DNA of 58,194 nucleotides from Alkalibacterium sp. 20. GTDB taxonomy: Bacteria; Bacillota; Bacilli; Lactobacillales; Carnobacteriaceae_A. The stretch is taken from NCBI RefSeq assembly GCF_001885615.1, contig NZ_LSRN01000015.1, positions 1-58,194 of the forward strand, written 5' to 3'. Shown here one piece after another: positions 27,060 to 35,469 of this stretch (within the stretch, counting starts at the first letter, position 1; every line of letters begins with the position of its first letter). The notes below the pieces were generated by a model, which did no database searches, had not been told where the DNA came from, and saw nothing but the letters and a program-made list of their open reading frames with translations. Made by a program: the position numbers and the translations under genes.

Positions 27060-27227
27060 ATGGATACTCAATTGACCCTTTTCACAACGGCGCTGGATAT
27101 GATCGCAAATGTCGGTTTTCCCATCTTCATTTCATTATTTTTACTGCACCGGATGGAGAATAAAGTTGATGCAATCGTTGTTGCCTTGAAAGAATTGACG
27201 ACAGTCATGTCTCACATTCACAAATAG
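27060..27227 (+). CDS. yvrJ: YvrJ family small membrane protein
   Basis: A 55-residue protein not captured by long-ORF searches. Residues 13-29 (DMIANVGFPIFISLFLL) form one transmembrane helix, followed by HRMENKVDAIVVALKEL, the YvrJ family hallmark (NVGFP then LHRIE...). AGGAGG lies 6 bases before the ATG. Function unknown in the family; some YvrJ-like peptides occur beside bacteriocin or phage-holin genes. It follows pdxK by about 60 bases and could be co-transcribed. Confidence 0.75.
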   Translation: MDTQLTLFTTALDMIANVGFPIFISLFLLHRMENKVDAIVVALKELTTVMSHIHK

Positions 27228-27271
27228 TAGCGCTTAAAGAGCGCAGCCATTCAGTCAGTGCACTTTTTTTT

Positions 27272-27308
27272 CACTGGACTCTCTTCTTCATTTTTTGAGA
27301 GTCTAGTG
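27272..27308. repeat. Inverted repeat between yvrJ and the LURP-one-like gene
   Basis: CACTGGACTCTC pairs with GAGAGTCTAGTG (11 of 12). It could terminate or attenuate. TTATAATA follows at once and looks like the -10 of the next gene. Confidence 0.55.
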
Positions 27309-27360
27309 TTATAATAAAAGAAAAACAAGATGCCAACATACGGACTAGAGGTGATATGAA

Positions 27361-27945
27361 ATGGTTCGCTTATTCATCAAACAAGAATACAGGTCAAACC
27401 AAAACCGGCTGATTGTAACAGATACCAAAGGACAAGAGGTTTTTTTGATCGTCGGCAAATGGGGTCGCGTCGGCAACAAACTCTCTGTCTTCTCTTTAGC
27501 TGGTGAACGTCTCATAGATGTCCAACAGGTCATTCTATCTCTGTTTCCTAAATTCCGCTTGTATAAAGACGGCAGAAAAATTGGCTCCTTAAAAAAACGA
27601 CCGGGACTCAGAGGGATCAAAAACCCGTTTTTCACCATCACTCGCTTGAATTGGATAATCACCGCTAATTATGAAAAACAGCAATTCACGGTGAGACGTT
27701 TTGGAAAGAAAATTGGAACCATCGATAAAAGTGTTACGTACATGGGTGATTTATATTGCGTTGATTTTATCAAGGAACAGGATATCCCAGTCGCTCTGGC
27801 GATAGCTGTACTTCTCGATCATTATGCTGAAAATAAATCGACTGTCTTGAAAAAATATCAACAGGAAAAATACAGTTTAAGTTTCATGCATACAATCTGG
27901 ATAAAGTTCAAGCGAAAATTGTGGCAAAAAGTAAAAATCAAATAA
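27361..27945 (+). CDS. LURP-one-related / YxjI-like (Tubby C-terminal fold) protein
   Basis: A 194-residue basic protein. Repeated beta-strand pattern with GKWGR, GERLIDVQQVILSLFPKFRL, then DGRKIGSLKKR and the parallel FGKKIGTID matches the LURP-one-related/YxjI family, a Tubby-like 12-stranded barrel. The family is conserved in Firmicutes and is thought to bind membranes or phosphoinositides in eukaryotes; the bacterial role is unknown. ATG behind GAGGTGA. Ends in a bidirectional terminator. Confidence 0.78.
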   Translation: MVRLFIKQEYRSNQNRLIVTDTKGQEVFLIVGKWGRVGNKLSVFSLAGERLIDVQQVILSLFPKFRLYKDGRKIGSLKKRPGLRGIKNPFFTITRLNWIITANYEKQQFTVRRFGKKIGTIDKSVTYMGDLYCVDFIKEQDIPVALAIAVLLDHYAENKSTVLKKYQQEKYSLSFMHTIWIKFKRKLWQKVKIK

Positions 27946-27951
27946 CTAAAT

Positions 27952-28010
27952 AAAGCCTCGTGACTTACCGAAAGATCTTGAAGATCTTTCAGTGGGTCGC
28001 GAGGCTTTTT
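27952..28010. terminator. Bidirectional terminator
   Basis: AAAGCCTCG/CGAGGCTTT outer stem and a perfect GAAAGATCTT/AAGATCTTTC inner stem. It separates the convergent LURP-one-like gene and the uvrC-GNAT unit. Confidence 0.9.
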
Positions 28011-28013
28011 AGT

Positions 28014-28574
28014 TTAGATTTGTTTCTGCATATGGTCGTAACGGTGATCGGCTAAAACGATTTCTCCCGTCTTTTCGAATCCTTGACGCTCGTAAAGCTG
28101 CTTGGCACGTGGATTGTCGTGGTCGACATTCAGACCGACAACCGTCATCCCGTCAGCGCGCGCCTTACTGTAAGCCCCTTCCATCAGCTCTTTCCCGATC
28201 CCCCGGCCTCTGTACTTGGGACTTGTGACGAGTGTATCCAGATACCATTCACCTTCGAATGTTTCGGAATCGGTGAAGGTTTCGAATAATGGAAGCTCAT
28301 ATTCTTTTAAAATCGATTCGAGCGGTTCATCAACGTCATCGCTCAACCCACCTTTATATCCAAAACAAAAACCGGCTACTTTCCCATCCACTTCTTTTAC
28401 AATCGCATTTCTGAAGCTGTGTCGGTAATTATCGCGTCTGGCTGCTTCGACTAACGCCGGTTTCAACTCTTCCCAGCTTACTTTTTCCATAATGGGAAGT
28501 TCCATATCCGTCAATATTATCTTGAACAACTCAATAATTTCTTCAGCATCTTGTTTTTTTGCATCTCTGATCAT
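28014..28574 (-). CDS. GNAT-family N-acetyltransferase
   Basis: A 186-residue Gcn5-related acetyltransferase. The acetyl-CoA loop is VTSPKYRGRGIGKELMEGAY near 116-135, followed by GLNVDHDNPRAKQLYERQGF, the usual strand-helix end of motif B. The acceptor substrate is unknown. AAGGAGA ribosome site. It follows uvrC by 24 bases on the same strand and probably shares its transcript, ending in the bidirectional terminator. Confidence 0.88.
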   Translation of the reverse strand: MIRDAKKQDAEEIIELFKIILTDMELPIMEKVSWEELKPALVEAARRDNYRHSFRNAIVKEVDGKVAGFCFGYKGGLSDDVDEPLESILKEYELPLFETFTDSETFEGEWYLDTLVTSPKYRGRGIGKELMEGAYSKARADGMTVVGLNVDHDNPRAKQLYERQGFEKTGEIVLADHRYDHMQKQI

Positions 28575-28598
28575 GTTTATTCTCCTTGAGTATAGTGC

Positions 28599-30371
28599 TT
28601 ATTTAACTGTCTGTTTGATTCGTTCAGCCACTTTAATAGGGATACCCAAATCTGTCAATTCTTCTATTTCCGCTTCTTTGAGTCGTTTCATGGATTTAAA
28701 ATGACGCAAGACTTTTGTCCGTGTTTTCGGTCCGACGCCTTCAATGTCATCCAACTGACTCGTAATACTGTTCTTCCCACGTACATTCCGGTGAAAAGTG
28801 ATGGCAAACCGATGAACTTCTTCCTGGATACGCTGAACAAGGTTAAATGCCCGGCTTCTAGGATTTAAAATGACCGGTTCCAGATCATTTCCAAAGATCA
28901 ACCCGGCAGTCCGGTGTTTTTTATCCTTGACCATCCCAGCAACGGGAATATCCAGTCCGAATTCATTCTGCAACACATCGACCGCCGCATTCACCTGCAC
29001 TTTTCCACCATCCATAAGAATCAAATCTGGTAATGGTTTTTTCTCTTTCAATAACCGTGAGTAGCGTCGTCTGATGACTTCCTGAGTGGTCGCATATTCA
29101 TTACTGCCAACAACGGTTCTTATTTTATATTTCCGGTAATTGTTCTTGTCTGCCACACCGTCTTTAAATGAGACCATCGCTGATACAGGGTTTGTTCCCT
29201 GGATGTTCGAATGGTCAAAGGCTTCGATCCGCTCGATGTAAGGCAGCCCCAGCACCTCCGACAGTTCATCTACGGCCCCTGTTGTTTTCTGCTCTTTCAT
29301 TTCCAAGAGTCGGAATTTCTGCTTCAAGGCAATCTCACTGTTTTTCCCTGTCAGTTCAAGCAATTCTTTCTTACGCCCACGTATGGGTATCATCACTTTT
29401 GTTCCCAGCGTTTCTTCAAGCAGGCTGGTATCCACCGTGTCCGGAACATAAACTTCTTTAGGTTTCAGATTGTTTATATTCGCATAATATTGAAGGATGA
29501 AACTCATCAATTCTTCTTCTGGGGTATCAAAGATAGGAAACATCGTAGCTTCACGCTTGATCAGAGTCGCCTGGCGGACAAAAAAGACTTGAATCGAGAT
29601 CCAGCCCTTATCCATATAATAGTTGAAGAAATCTCTGGGTGTATAGTCATTTGAAATGATCGATTGCTTCTCTACTGTCCGTTCAATATAAGAGATCTGA
29701 TCGCGAAATTCAGCTGCACGCTCATAATTTCTTTCTTCTGCAGCTTCCTGCATTTTCTGTTTCAAATCCCGTTTGATATCGGAAACATTCCCATTTAAAA
29801 AAGACCGGATGCGCCTGATCTGGGCTTCGTATTCTTCCACCGGCACTTCATGATCACATGGGCCGATGCACTGGTCGATATGATAATACAAGCAGGCCCG
29901 TTTCTGAAACCCATTACACTTGCGCAGCGGATATATCTTCTGGATCAGCTGCTTTGTCTCTGAAGCTGCCCACACGTCCGGATAAGGTCCAAAGTAGTGT
30001 GCGCCATCTTTTTCAACATCTGACGTGATGACCAGCTGCGGATCACGTTCATTTGTGATTTTCAGATACGGATAACTGGTCCCGTGTTTCAAACGGATAT
30101 TATATTTTGGCTGATGCTTTTGAATCAGGGTGACTTCTAAAAGGAGGGCTTCTTTGTCCGAACCTGTGACGATCGTTTCATAATCCACGATATCTTCAAC
30201 CAGACGTTTTGTTTTCCCTTCGTGTTCACCACGAAAATAGGAACGCACGCGATTTTTCAAATTCTTCGCTTTACCGATGTATATAATTTCTTCATCTTTG
30301 TTTCTCATAATGTAACACCCGGGCAAATCCGGCAGTAACTGCAGTTTGTTTTCGATCAGTTCATTCGGCAA
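28599..30371 (-). CDS. uvrC: Excinuclease ABC subunit C
   Basis: A complete UvrC of about 590 residues. GIY-YIG nuclease at the N-terminus (GCYIMRNKDEEIIYIGKAKN), the YYHIDQCIGPCDH cysteine cluster near 165, a UVR/UvrB-binding segment near 205-235 (AAEERNYERAAEFRDQISYI), the RNaseH-like endonuclease with EAFDHSNIQGTNPVSAMVSF, then LILMDGGKVQVNA, and a C-terminal helix-hairpin-helix pair (LDDIEGVGPKTRTKVLRHF). It makes the two incisions in nucleotide excision repair. I start at TTG 30371 because GGGAGGTGA lies exactly 5 bases before it and the protein then begins like other UvrCs; upstream codons lack a site. Confidence 0.95.
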   Translation of the reverse strand: MPNELIENKLQLLPDLPGCYIMRNKDEEIIYIGKAKNLKNRVRSYFRGEHEGKTKRLVEDIVDYETIVTGSDKEALLLEVTLIQKHQPKYNIRLKHGTSYPYLKITNERDPQLVITSDVEKDGAHYFGPYPDVWAASETKQLIQKIYPLRKCNGFQKRACLYYHIDQCIGPCDHEVPVEEYEAQIRRIRSFLNGNVSDIKRDLKQKMQEAAEERNYERAAEFRDQISYIERTVEKQSIISNDYTPRDFFNYYMDKGWISIQVFFVRQATLIKREATMFPIFDTPEEELMSFILQYYANINNLKPKEVYVPDTVDTSLLEETLGTKVMIPIRGRKKELLELTGKNSEIALKQKFRLLEMKEQKTTGAVDELSEVLGLPYIERIEAFDHSNIQGTNPVSAMVSFKDGVADKNNYRKYKIRTVVGSNEYATTQEVIRRRYSRLLKEKKPLPDLILMDGGKVQVNAAVDVLQNEFGLDIPVAGMVKDKKHRTAGLIFGNDLEPVILNPRSRAFNLVQRIQEEVHRFAITFHRNVRGKNSITSQLDDIEGVGPKTRTKVLRHFKSMKRLKEAEIEELTDLGIPIKVAERIKQTVK

Positions 30372-30413
30372 AAAAATCACCTCCCTCTCATTCACTCTTT
30401 TATCGTCTCGAAC

Positions 30414-30671
30414 TTACTCTTTTACCGCTTCAAAAATATACAGGGAATGAAATGCGTTGAAATCAGATTTACCAATCAGTACATCTTTATACTCATAAGG
30501 CTGACCTAACCTGTGTTCACCCTCTTTTATCGCTGCGTCGATCGCATCCGCAATGTCAGCATAAAGTTGGTCGATTTCATCATCAGTTAACTGGCCGTAT
30601 TTTTCCTGCCAGACATCTAAAAACGCCTGTTCGTCTTTCTCTTTATAAAATTCTATCATTACCTCTTCCAT
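30414..30671 (-). CDS. Small acidic conserved hypothetical protein
   Basis: About 85 residues, strongly acidic in the first half (MEEVMIEFYKEKDEQAFLDV) and helical, ending in FNAFHSLYIFEAVKE. The frame opens 14 codons earlier, but GGAGG stands 8 bases before the ATG at 30671. No domain recognised. It lies 42 bases in front of uvrC on the same strand and may be the first gene of that unit. Confidence 0.6.
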   Translation of the reverse strand: MEEVMIEFYKEKDEQAFLDVWQEKYGQLTDDEIDQLYADIADAIDAAIKEGEHRLGQPYEYKDVLIGKSDFNAFHSLYIFEAVKE

Positions 30672-30799
30672 GTTTAATTCCTCCATTTCCGTTGTCCTTT
30701 TATCCTTAGCCATTTTACCAAAAATGGGAACATTTGTCAGCCTATCAATAATCCCAAGTTCCCATGACGCTTTGCTTTGATTCCAATTCTCAAAAAAAG

Positions 30800-30828
30800 T
30801 TAACCGCTTACTTTTTATCTGGTATACT
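30800..30828 (+). promoter_or_regulatory. Promoter of the aldo/keto reductase
   Basis: TTAACC, 17 bases, TATACT with an upstream TGG (extended -10), 32 bases before the start codon. Confidence 0.65.
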
Positions 30829-30859
30829 AAGACTATATTAACTAAAGGGAGTAGATTGG

Positions 30860-31843
30860 ATGAAGTATAACAAGTTAGGCGACACAGGTCTTGAAATCAG
30901 TGAGCTCAGTTTTGGTACTTGGGCGATCGGTGGCAGCTGGGGTAAAAACGATGACTCAGATTCATTAAAAGGATTACATCATGCAATGGAAGCGGGCGTT
31001 AACTTTTTTGACACTGCTGACGTTTACGGTGGTGGTCACAGTGAAGAACTGCTGGCTAAAGCAACGAAAGGTAAAGAAGATTCCATTCATATTGCGACTA
31101 AATTCATACGTATGGGCGATATCGATGATCCGAATACTTACAAGGAAGAACAGATCCGCACGTATCTGGAAAACAGTCTGCGCCGTTTGAACCGTGAAAC
31201 GATCGACCTTTATCAGATTCACTGTGCCCCATTAAAAATGCTTAAAGAAACAGATATTTTTCCTATCTTGGATAAACTTAAAAAAGAAGGTAAAATCAGG
31301 AGTTACGGTGTGAGTGTTGAGACAGACGAAGAAGGTTTATATGTCCTGAACAATACTGACGCAAGTGCCCTCCAGGTAATTTTCAATGTACTGAGACAGA
31401 AACCGCTGAAAGAACTGTTTCCAAAAGCGCAGGAAAAAAATGTGGGCATCATAGCACGTGTGCCTCTGGCCAGCGGCTTGCTCACAGGTAAATTCTCCAA
31501 GAATCACAAATTTGAGGAAGATGATCATCGTAACTTCAACAAAGATGGTGAAGCTTTCAACGTCGGCGAGACATTCGGTGGCCTGCCTTTTGAAAAAGGT
31601 GTCGAATTAAGCGAACAAGTCGCCTGGATGGCAGCGGACCGTGAGAGTCTGGTGCGTGCTGCCCTTAAATGGGTAATGCAGCAAGAAGCTGTGACAAGTG
31701 TCATTCCCGGATTTAAGAATGAAAAGCAAGTCATCGACAACTTGAAATCACTCGATGTCAGAGATTTCACTCAGGAAGAATTAAAACGCATCAATGATTT
31801 TTATTGGGAAAATGTTCACGATCATATTCGCGGTCCCTATTAA
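30860..31843 (+). CDS. Aldo/keto reductase
   Basis: A 327-residue AKR with the (beta/alpha)8 fold. GTWAIGG near 22, the catalytic Asp-Tyr in FFDTADVYGGGHSEELL near 50-66, Lys in HIATKF near 80, and His in YQIHCAPLKM near 118 form the AKR tetrad. The C-terminal VTSVIPGFKNEKQVIDNL is the NADPH phosphate-binding region. It resembles general stress protein/YhdN-type enzymes that reduce aldehydes with NADPH. Own extended -10 promoter and terminator. Confidence 0.92.
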   Translation: MKYNKLGDTGLEISELSFGTWAIGGSWGKNDDSDSLKGLHHAMEAGVNFFDTADVYGGGHSEELLAKATKGKEDSIHIATKFIRMGDIDDPNTYKEEQIRTYLENSLRRLNRETIDLYQIHCAPLKMLKETDIFPILDKLKKEGKIRSYGVSVETDEEGLYVLNNTDASALQVIFNVLRQKPLKELFPKAQEKNVGIIARVPLASGLLTGKFSKNHKFEEDDHRNFNKDGEAFNVGETFGGLPFEKGVELSEQVAWMAADRESLVRAALKWVMQQEAVTSVIPGFKNEKQVIDNLKSLDVRDFTQEELKRINDFYWENVHDHIRGPY

Positions 31844-31863
31844 AATTTACTAATTATTTGAGA

Positions 31864-31901
31864 AAGTTCTTGTTCTATTTTCATAGAATGAGGGCTTTTT
31901 T
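31864..31901 (+). terminator. Probable terminator of the aldo/keto reductase
   Basis: Imperfect hairpin with GTTCTAT/ATAGAAT core and several G-U pairs, followed by TTTTTT. Confidence 0.6.
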
Positions 31902-31957
31902 CTTTGCCGTTGAGCCATGTCAATAGAGAACATTGTTTGTTACACAAATTTAATAAA

Positions 31958-31973
31958 ACCATAGATGTTGTGT
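31958..31973. promoter_or_regulatory. Candidate NrdR box 1
   Basis: ACCATAGATGTTGTGT resembles the NrdR consensus ACACWATATATWGTGT at 12 of 16 positions. It is 32 bases (three helical turns) upstream of a better box. Confidence 0.45.
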
Positions 31974-31989
31974 ATGACTCCATAATTTG

Positions 31990-32005
31990 ATACCATATAT
32001 AGTAT
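31990..32005. promoter_or_regulatory. Candidate NrdR box 2
   Basis: ATACCATATATAGTAT matches the NrdR consensus at 13 of 16 positions and is part of a near-perfect palindrome TTTGATAC...GTATCAAA. It sits about 30 bases before the RTPR start. Confidence 0.6.
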
Positions 32006-32035
32006 CAAAAGAACAAATGAGAGGAAGTTACATCC

Positions 32036-34300
32036 ATGGAATTTTTACCCACTTCCTACGTAGAAGAATACGTAGCAATGCGTCCCAATCCGCTTAATGA
32101 ACTTGGAGAATTTGTCTATAGCCGCACCTATTCCCGCTGGCTCGAAGATAAAAGCCGCAGAGAATATTGGCATGAAACAGTCAAACGCGCCATTGAATAC
32201 AATATGGCATTGGAATACAAACATTTAAAAAAAATCGGCTACTCGATTCATTTGAAACAGATGCGCGAGGAAGCCAAAGAGCTTTTTGAATCTATTTATA
32301 ATACGAAACAGTTCCCTTCTGGAAGAACCCTTTGGCTCGGAAATGCCAACGAAAAAGTGAACAAAAATTTTGCTTTAGGTAATTTCAACTGTTCTTTCCT
32401 GTCTATTGAAACATGGGAAGATCTCGGTGAACTCTTCTATCTCCTGCTCGTCGGAACAGGTGTCGGCTTCAAGTCACGCAAGAAAATGGCTGAAAAGATG
32501 GACCCTATCCGCACGAACACGACACTCTTGCATTCTCAGTACCGCCCAGTAACCATGGAGCAGCGCTTAGAACATACGCAAACGGTCAAAATGGAAAATG
32601 GTTTCGCTAAAATTTACGTCGGCGACTCAAAAGAAGGCTGGGTTGAATCTCTCACTCAGTACCTGGATCTGCTGACAAAAAAAGAAAACGAAGATATCCA
32701 TACCATTAAGATCAGTTACAACAGTGTCCGTCCTGAAGGCGAGCGCTTGAAGACTTTCGGCGGTACAGCCTCCGGACCTTCCCCACTGCAAGAAATGTTC
32801 GAAGGCATCAATAAAGTGCTTAAGAACGAAATCGATCCGCATTTGGATCCAATCGAGATTGATGAGAAAGGCTACGGTAAAGTCCGTCCGGTACACATTT
32901 TAGATATCGGAAACTTGATTGGCGCAAACGTTGTTGTTGGTGGAGTGAGAAGAACTGCAGAAATATTCTTATTTGATGCCGATGATCAGGAATCCATGTT
33001 TGCTAAATATGGGATGAATGGCATCTGGACAGAAGAACAACTCGAGCATCACAAAAATATTGGTAAATTATTAGAAAAAGCAGACATGAAGCCGCGCTGG
33101 TTCGATAACTTGAACGCCGTTGGTGACCGCCGTGAAGGTTTGGATCACCGCCGCATGAGTAACAACTCCATTGCTTTCGAGACTAAACCGTCACGAGATT
33201 TCCTACATCTCGTCTTTGAAATGATGCAGCTTGAAGGTGAACCCGGTTTCTTCAATATGGAAGAAGCACGTCGCCGCCGTCCTAACGCTGAAGGGGTCAA
33301 TCCCTGTGGTGAAATCATTTTAGATTCTAAAGGCGTCTGTAACCTGACAACGATCAACGTCAAAGCTTTTGTTCAGGAAAACGAAGATGGTACGAACAGT
33401 CTAGATCTAGAAGGGCTAAAACGCGCCCAAGAGCTTTCTGCTCGTATTGGTCTGCGTATGACCTTGACACCGCTTGAAATCGATTCATGGAACGATATTC
33501 AACAACGTGACCGACTCATCGGTACATCTGTAACAGGCTGGAAAGATGCCCTGGCACTCGTTAACGGCACTGAAGAAGATGAAGTGAAGTGGATGAACGA
33601 ACTGCGTGATGCCTCTCGTAATGCAGCAGATGCTTATGCTAAAGCATTACGCGTTAACGCACCCTTACTTGCAACGACAGTGAAACCTGAAGGTACATTA
33701 TCACAAGTTGCCGGAGGCGTCTCTCCTGGCGTGCATATGAGCCACAGCCCGTATTACATTCGTCGTGTACGTATCAACGCAACAGATCCACTGGTCAAGG
33801 TAGCTAAAGAACTTGGATGGAAGATCCATGCCGAGATCGGAACAAATGGCGTCTACGATCAGAATGAACTGGCAAAAGAAGCGGTTATTACTGAAGCCAG
33901 AACTGTGATTTTCGACTTCCCAGTTGCAAGTGGTTCTAAACGAACGAAAGAAGATACCACCGTGGACGAACAGTTTGATACCTACTTCCGTTTCCAGAAA
34001 GAATATGTGGAACACAATGCCTCCAATACCATCGATGTCAAACCGGGTGAATGGCATCAGGCTGAACAACGCGTATGGGATGGTTGGGATAATTTTGTTG
34101 GCGTATCTTTCTTAAGCCATGATGGCGGGACCTACACGTTGGCCCCTTATGAAGCCTGTACAAAAGAAGAATATGAACAGCTCAAAGCATCAATGAAACC
34201 TTTTGACGCCGCATTGCTTCACCAGTTTGAACAAAGCGAAACAAAAGCTGATTTGGAAACGATGGAATCTTGTTCATCAGGCGTCTGCCCAATCAGATAA
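32036..34300 (+). CDS. rtpR: Adenosylcobalamin-dependent ribonucleoside-triphosphate reductase (class II)
   Basis: A monomeric class II RNR of 754 residues, like the Lactobacillus leichmannii enzyme. Cys119 (NFNCSFL) and Cys435 (GVCNLTT) form the redox pair, and Cys424 in NPCGEI is the thiyl-radical cysteine; the 11-residue spacing equals that of C408/C419 in the model enzyme. The C-terminal SCSSGVCPIR carries the shuttle cysteines 746 and 751. Residues about 145-165 hold the LVGTGVGFKSRKKM segment. It makes dNTPs from NTPs using AdoCbl and thioredoxin, without oxygen dependence. No cobalamin riboswitch seen upstream, but two NrdR-like boxes. Followed 32 bases later by an ECF S component. Confidence 0.96.
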   Translation: MEFLPTSYVEEYVAMRPNPLNELGEFVYSRTYSRWLEDKSRREYWHETVKRAIEYNMALEYKHLKKIGYSIHLKQMREEAKELFESIYNTKQFPSGRTLWLGNANEKVNKNFALGNFNCSFLSIETWEDLGELFYLLLVGTGVGFKSRKKMAEKMDPIRTNTTLLHSQYRPVTMEQRLEHTQTVKMENGFAKIYVGDSKEGWVESLTQYLDLLTKKENEDIHTIKISYNSVRPEGERLKTFGGTASGPSPLQEMFEGINKVLKNEIDPHLDPIEIDEKGYGKVRPVHILDIGNLIGANVVVGGVRRTAEIFLFDADDQESMFAKYGMNGIWTEEQLEHHKNIGKLLEKADMKPRWFDNLNAVGDRREGLDHRRMSNNSIAFETKPSRDFLHLVFEMMQLEGEPGFFNMEEARRRRPNAEGVNPCGEIILDSKGVCNLTTINVKAFVQENEDGTNSLDLEGLKRAQELSARIGLRMTLTPLEIDSWNDIQQRDRLIGTSVTGWKDALALVNGTEEDEVKWMNELRDASRNAADAYAKALRVNAPLLATTVKPEGTLSQVAGGVSPGVHMSHSPYYIRRVRINATDPLVKVAKELGWKIHAEIGTNGVYDQNELAKEAVITEARTVIFDFPVASGSKRTKEDTTVDEQFDTYFRFQKEYVEHNASNTIDVKPGEWHQAEQRVWDGWDNFVGVSFLSHDGGTYTLAPYEACTKEEYEQLKASMKPFDAALLHQFEQSETKADLETMESCSSGVCPIR

Positions 34301-34332
34301 ATAAAAATCAACGACAGAAAGGAGGATGAAAA

Positions 34333-34902
34333 GTGAGATCTGTACCTTTACGTAAACAGTCGACGTATTCAAGAGGCCGTACGTATGCTCTGACTCGTAT
34401 CGCTCTGCTCACGTCACTTGTTTCGGTGGGAAGATTAAGCTTTTCTTTTCTTCCCAATGTCCAGCCGATGACTGTGCTCATTGTTTGTATCACACTATAT
34501 TATGGATGGAGAAACGGGTTAGCCGTTTCACTCTTGTCCGTTATACTCACAAATTTTTACTTGGGTATGGGACCTTGGACGATTGCGCAACTCATGGCGT
34601 ATGCTGTTTTAATCGGACTGACCCATCTACTCGAAAATTCGTATGAATCCATACCCACACCTGTTCTGCAGGTTTTCGTCGGGTTTTTAGGCCTATTGTA
34701 TGGTTTAGTCATTTCCCTCGTCCAGGCACCGTTTTTCGGGTGGAATATATTTATTCCATACTATTTATCCGGTCTCGTCTACGACGTCATGCATGCCGGT
34801 GGAAACGTGATATTCTTCGCGCTGTTATATCCCATAGCCATGCGCGTATTCAATCGCGCAGATCAAAAAACACCCAGTACGAAATGGGTCGATGAATTAT
34901 AA
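34333..34902 (+). CDS. ECF transporter S component, probably for cobalamin
   Basis: A 189-residue integral membrane protein with about six helices (for example 47-63, 70-87, 91-110, 120-140). The positively charged N-terminus (SRGRTYALTRIALLTSLVSV) contains the conserved Ala/Arg pattern by which S components dock on EcfT. Its position between the B12-dependent RNR and a DUF4430 gene makes cobalamin the likely substrate, as with CbrT of lactobacilli. The energising EcfA/A'/T module is not in this window, so a shared one is expected. GTG start behind AAAGGAGG. Confidence 0.8.
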   Translation: MRSVPLRKQSTYSRGRTYALTRIALLTSLVSVGRLSFSFLPNVQPMTVLIVCITLYYGWRNGLAVSLLSVILTNFYLGMGPWTIAQLMAYAVLIGLTHLLENSYESIPTPVLQVFVGFLGLLYGLVISLVQAPFFGWNIFIPYYLSGLVYDVMHAGGNVIFFALLYPIAMRVFNRADQKTPSTKWVDEL

Positions 34903-34914
34903 AGGGGATTTTTT

Positions 34915-35307
34915 ATGAAAAAGAAAACTAATATCTTACTGACCGTTGCTGTAGCACTCTTAGCCCTCGCAATTATCCTTTGGGTTTCTGGTCGAGATAC
35001 GGACTCGCAGACCACTTCAGAAGAAACCAATGAAGTGACCGTCATGATTTATGCGAATGATGAAGAATTGGCGAATGACACGCTTGATGTCAGCGCCGAC
35101 ACGACTTTAATGGAAATCATGGAAGAAAATTACGAACTAAGTGTTACCGATGAAGGCTTTATCGAAGCTATCGAAGGCGTCGAGCAAAGTATCGAAGACA
35201 ATGAGTTCTGGGTCTTTGAAGCCAATGAAGAAATGGTGACTGAATCAGCCGAAGACTTTGTTCCTGAAGATGGCGATACCATTCTCTGGGAACTGATGGC
35301 GTTTTAA
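34915..35307 (+). CDS. DUF4430 (transcobalamin C-terminal-like) membrane-anchored protein
   Basis: A 130-residue protein with an N-terminal anchor (residues 6-26), a short acidic linker and then one DUF4430 domain (about 40-130: VTVMIYANDEELANDTLDV, then TTLMEIMEENYELSV, ending GDTILWELMAF). DUF4430 is related to the beta domain of animal intrinsic factor and transcobalamin. There is no lipobox Cys, so it is tethered by its helix and faces outward. Being 12 bases behind the ECF S gene it probably captures cobalamin or a derivative for it. This function is inference from domain and context. Confidence 0.8.
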   Translation: MKKKTNILLTVAVALLALAIILWVSGRDTDSQTTSEETNEVTVMIYANDEELANDTLDVSADTTLMEIMEENYELSVTDEGFIEAIEGVEQSIEDNEFWVFEANEEMVTESAEDFVPEDGDTILWELMAF

Positions 35308-35325
35308 ATAGTTGATACTAATATA

Positions 35326-35372
35326 AAATACCCGGAAAAACAGTTTTTAAACTGTTTTCCGGGTATTTTTTT
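35326..35372 (+). terminator. Rho-independent terminator of the rtpR operon
   Basis: AATACCCGGAAA/TTTCCGGGTATT with an inner ACAGTTT/AAACTGT stem and seven T residues. Confidence 0.9.
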
Positions 35373-35469
35373 ATTCTTAGTGACCTATTCGTTAAGTTCA
35401 GCTATTATCATCGCTATCACACGCTTTGCTTGCATTCACTTCGACACTTTCAATATCGAAAAGTAATCG

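Noticed and set aside
31844-32035. Cobalamin riboswitch before rtpR
   Set aside because: The leader is under 200 bases, and I see no B12-box or the required multi-helix core; NrdR-like boxes occupy the promoter instead.
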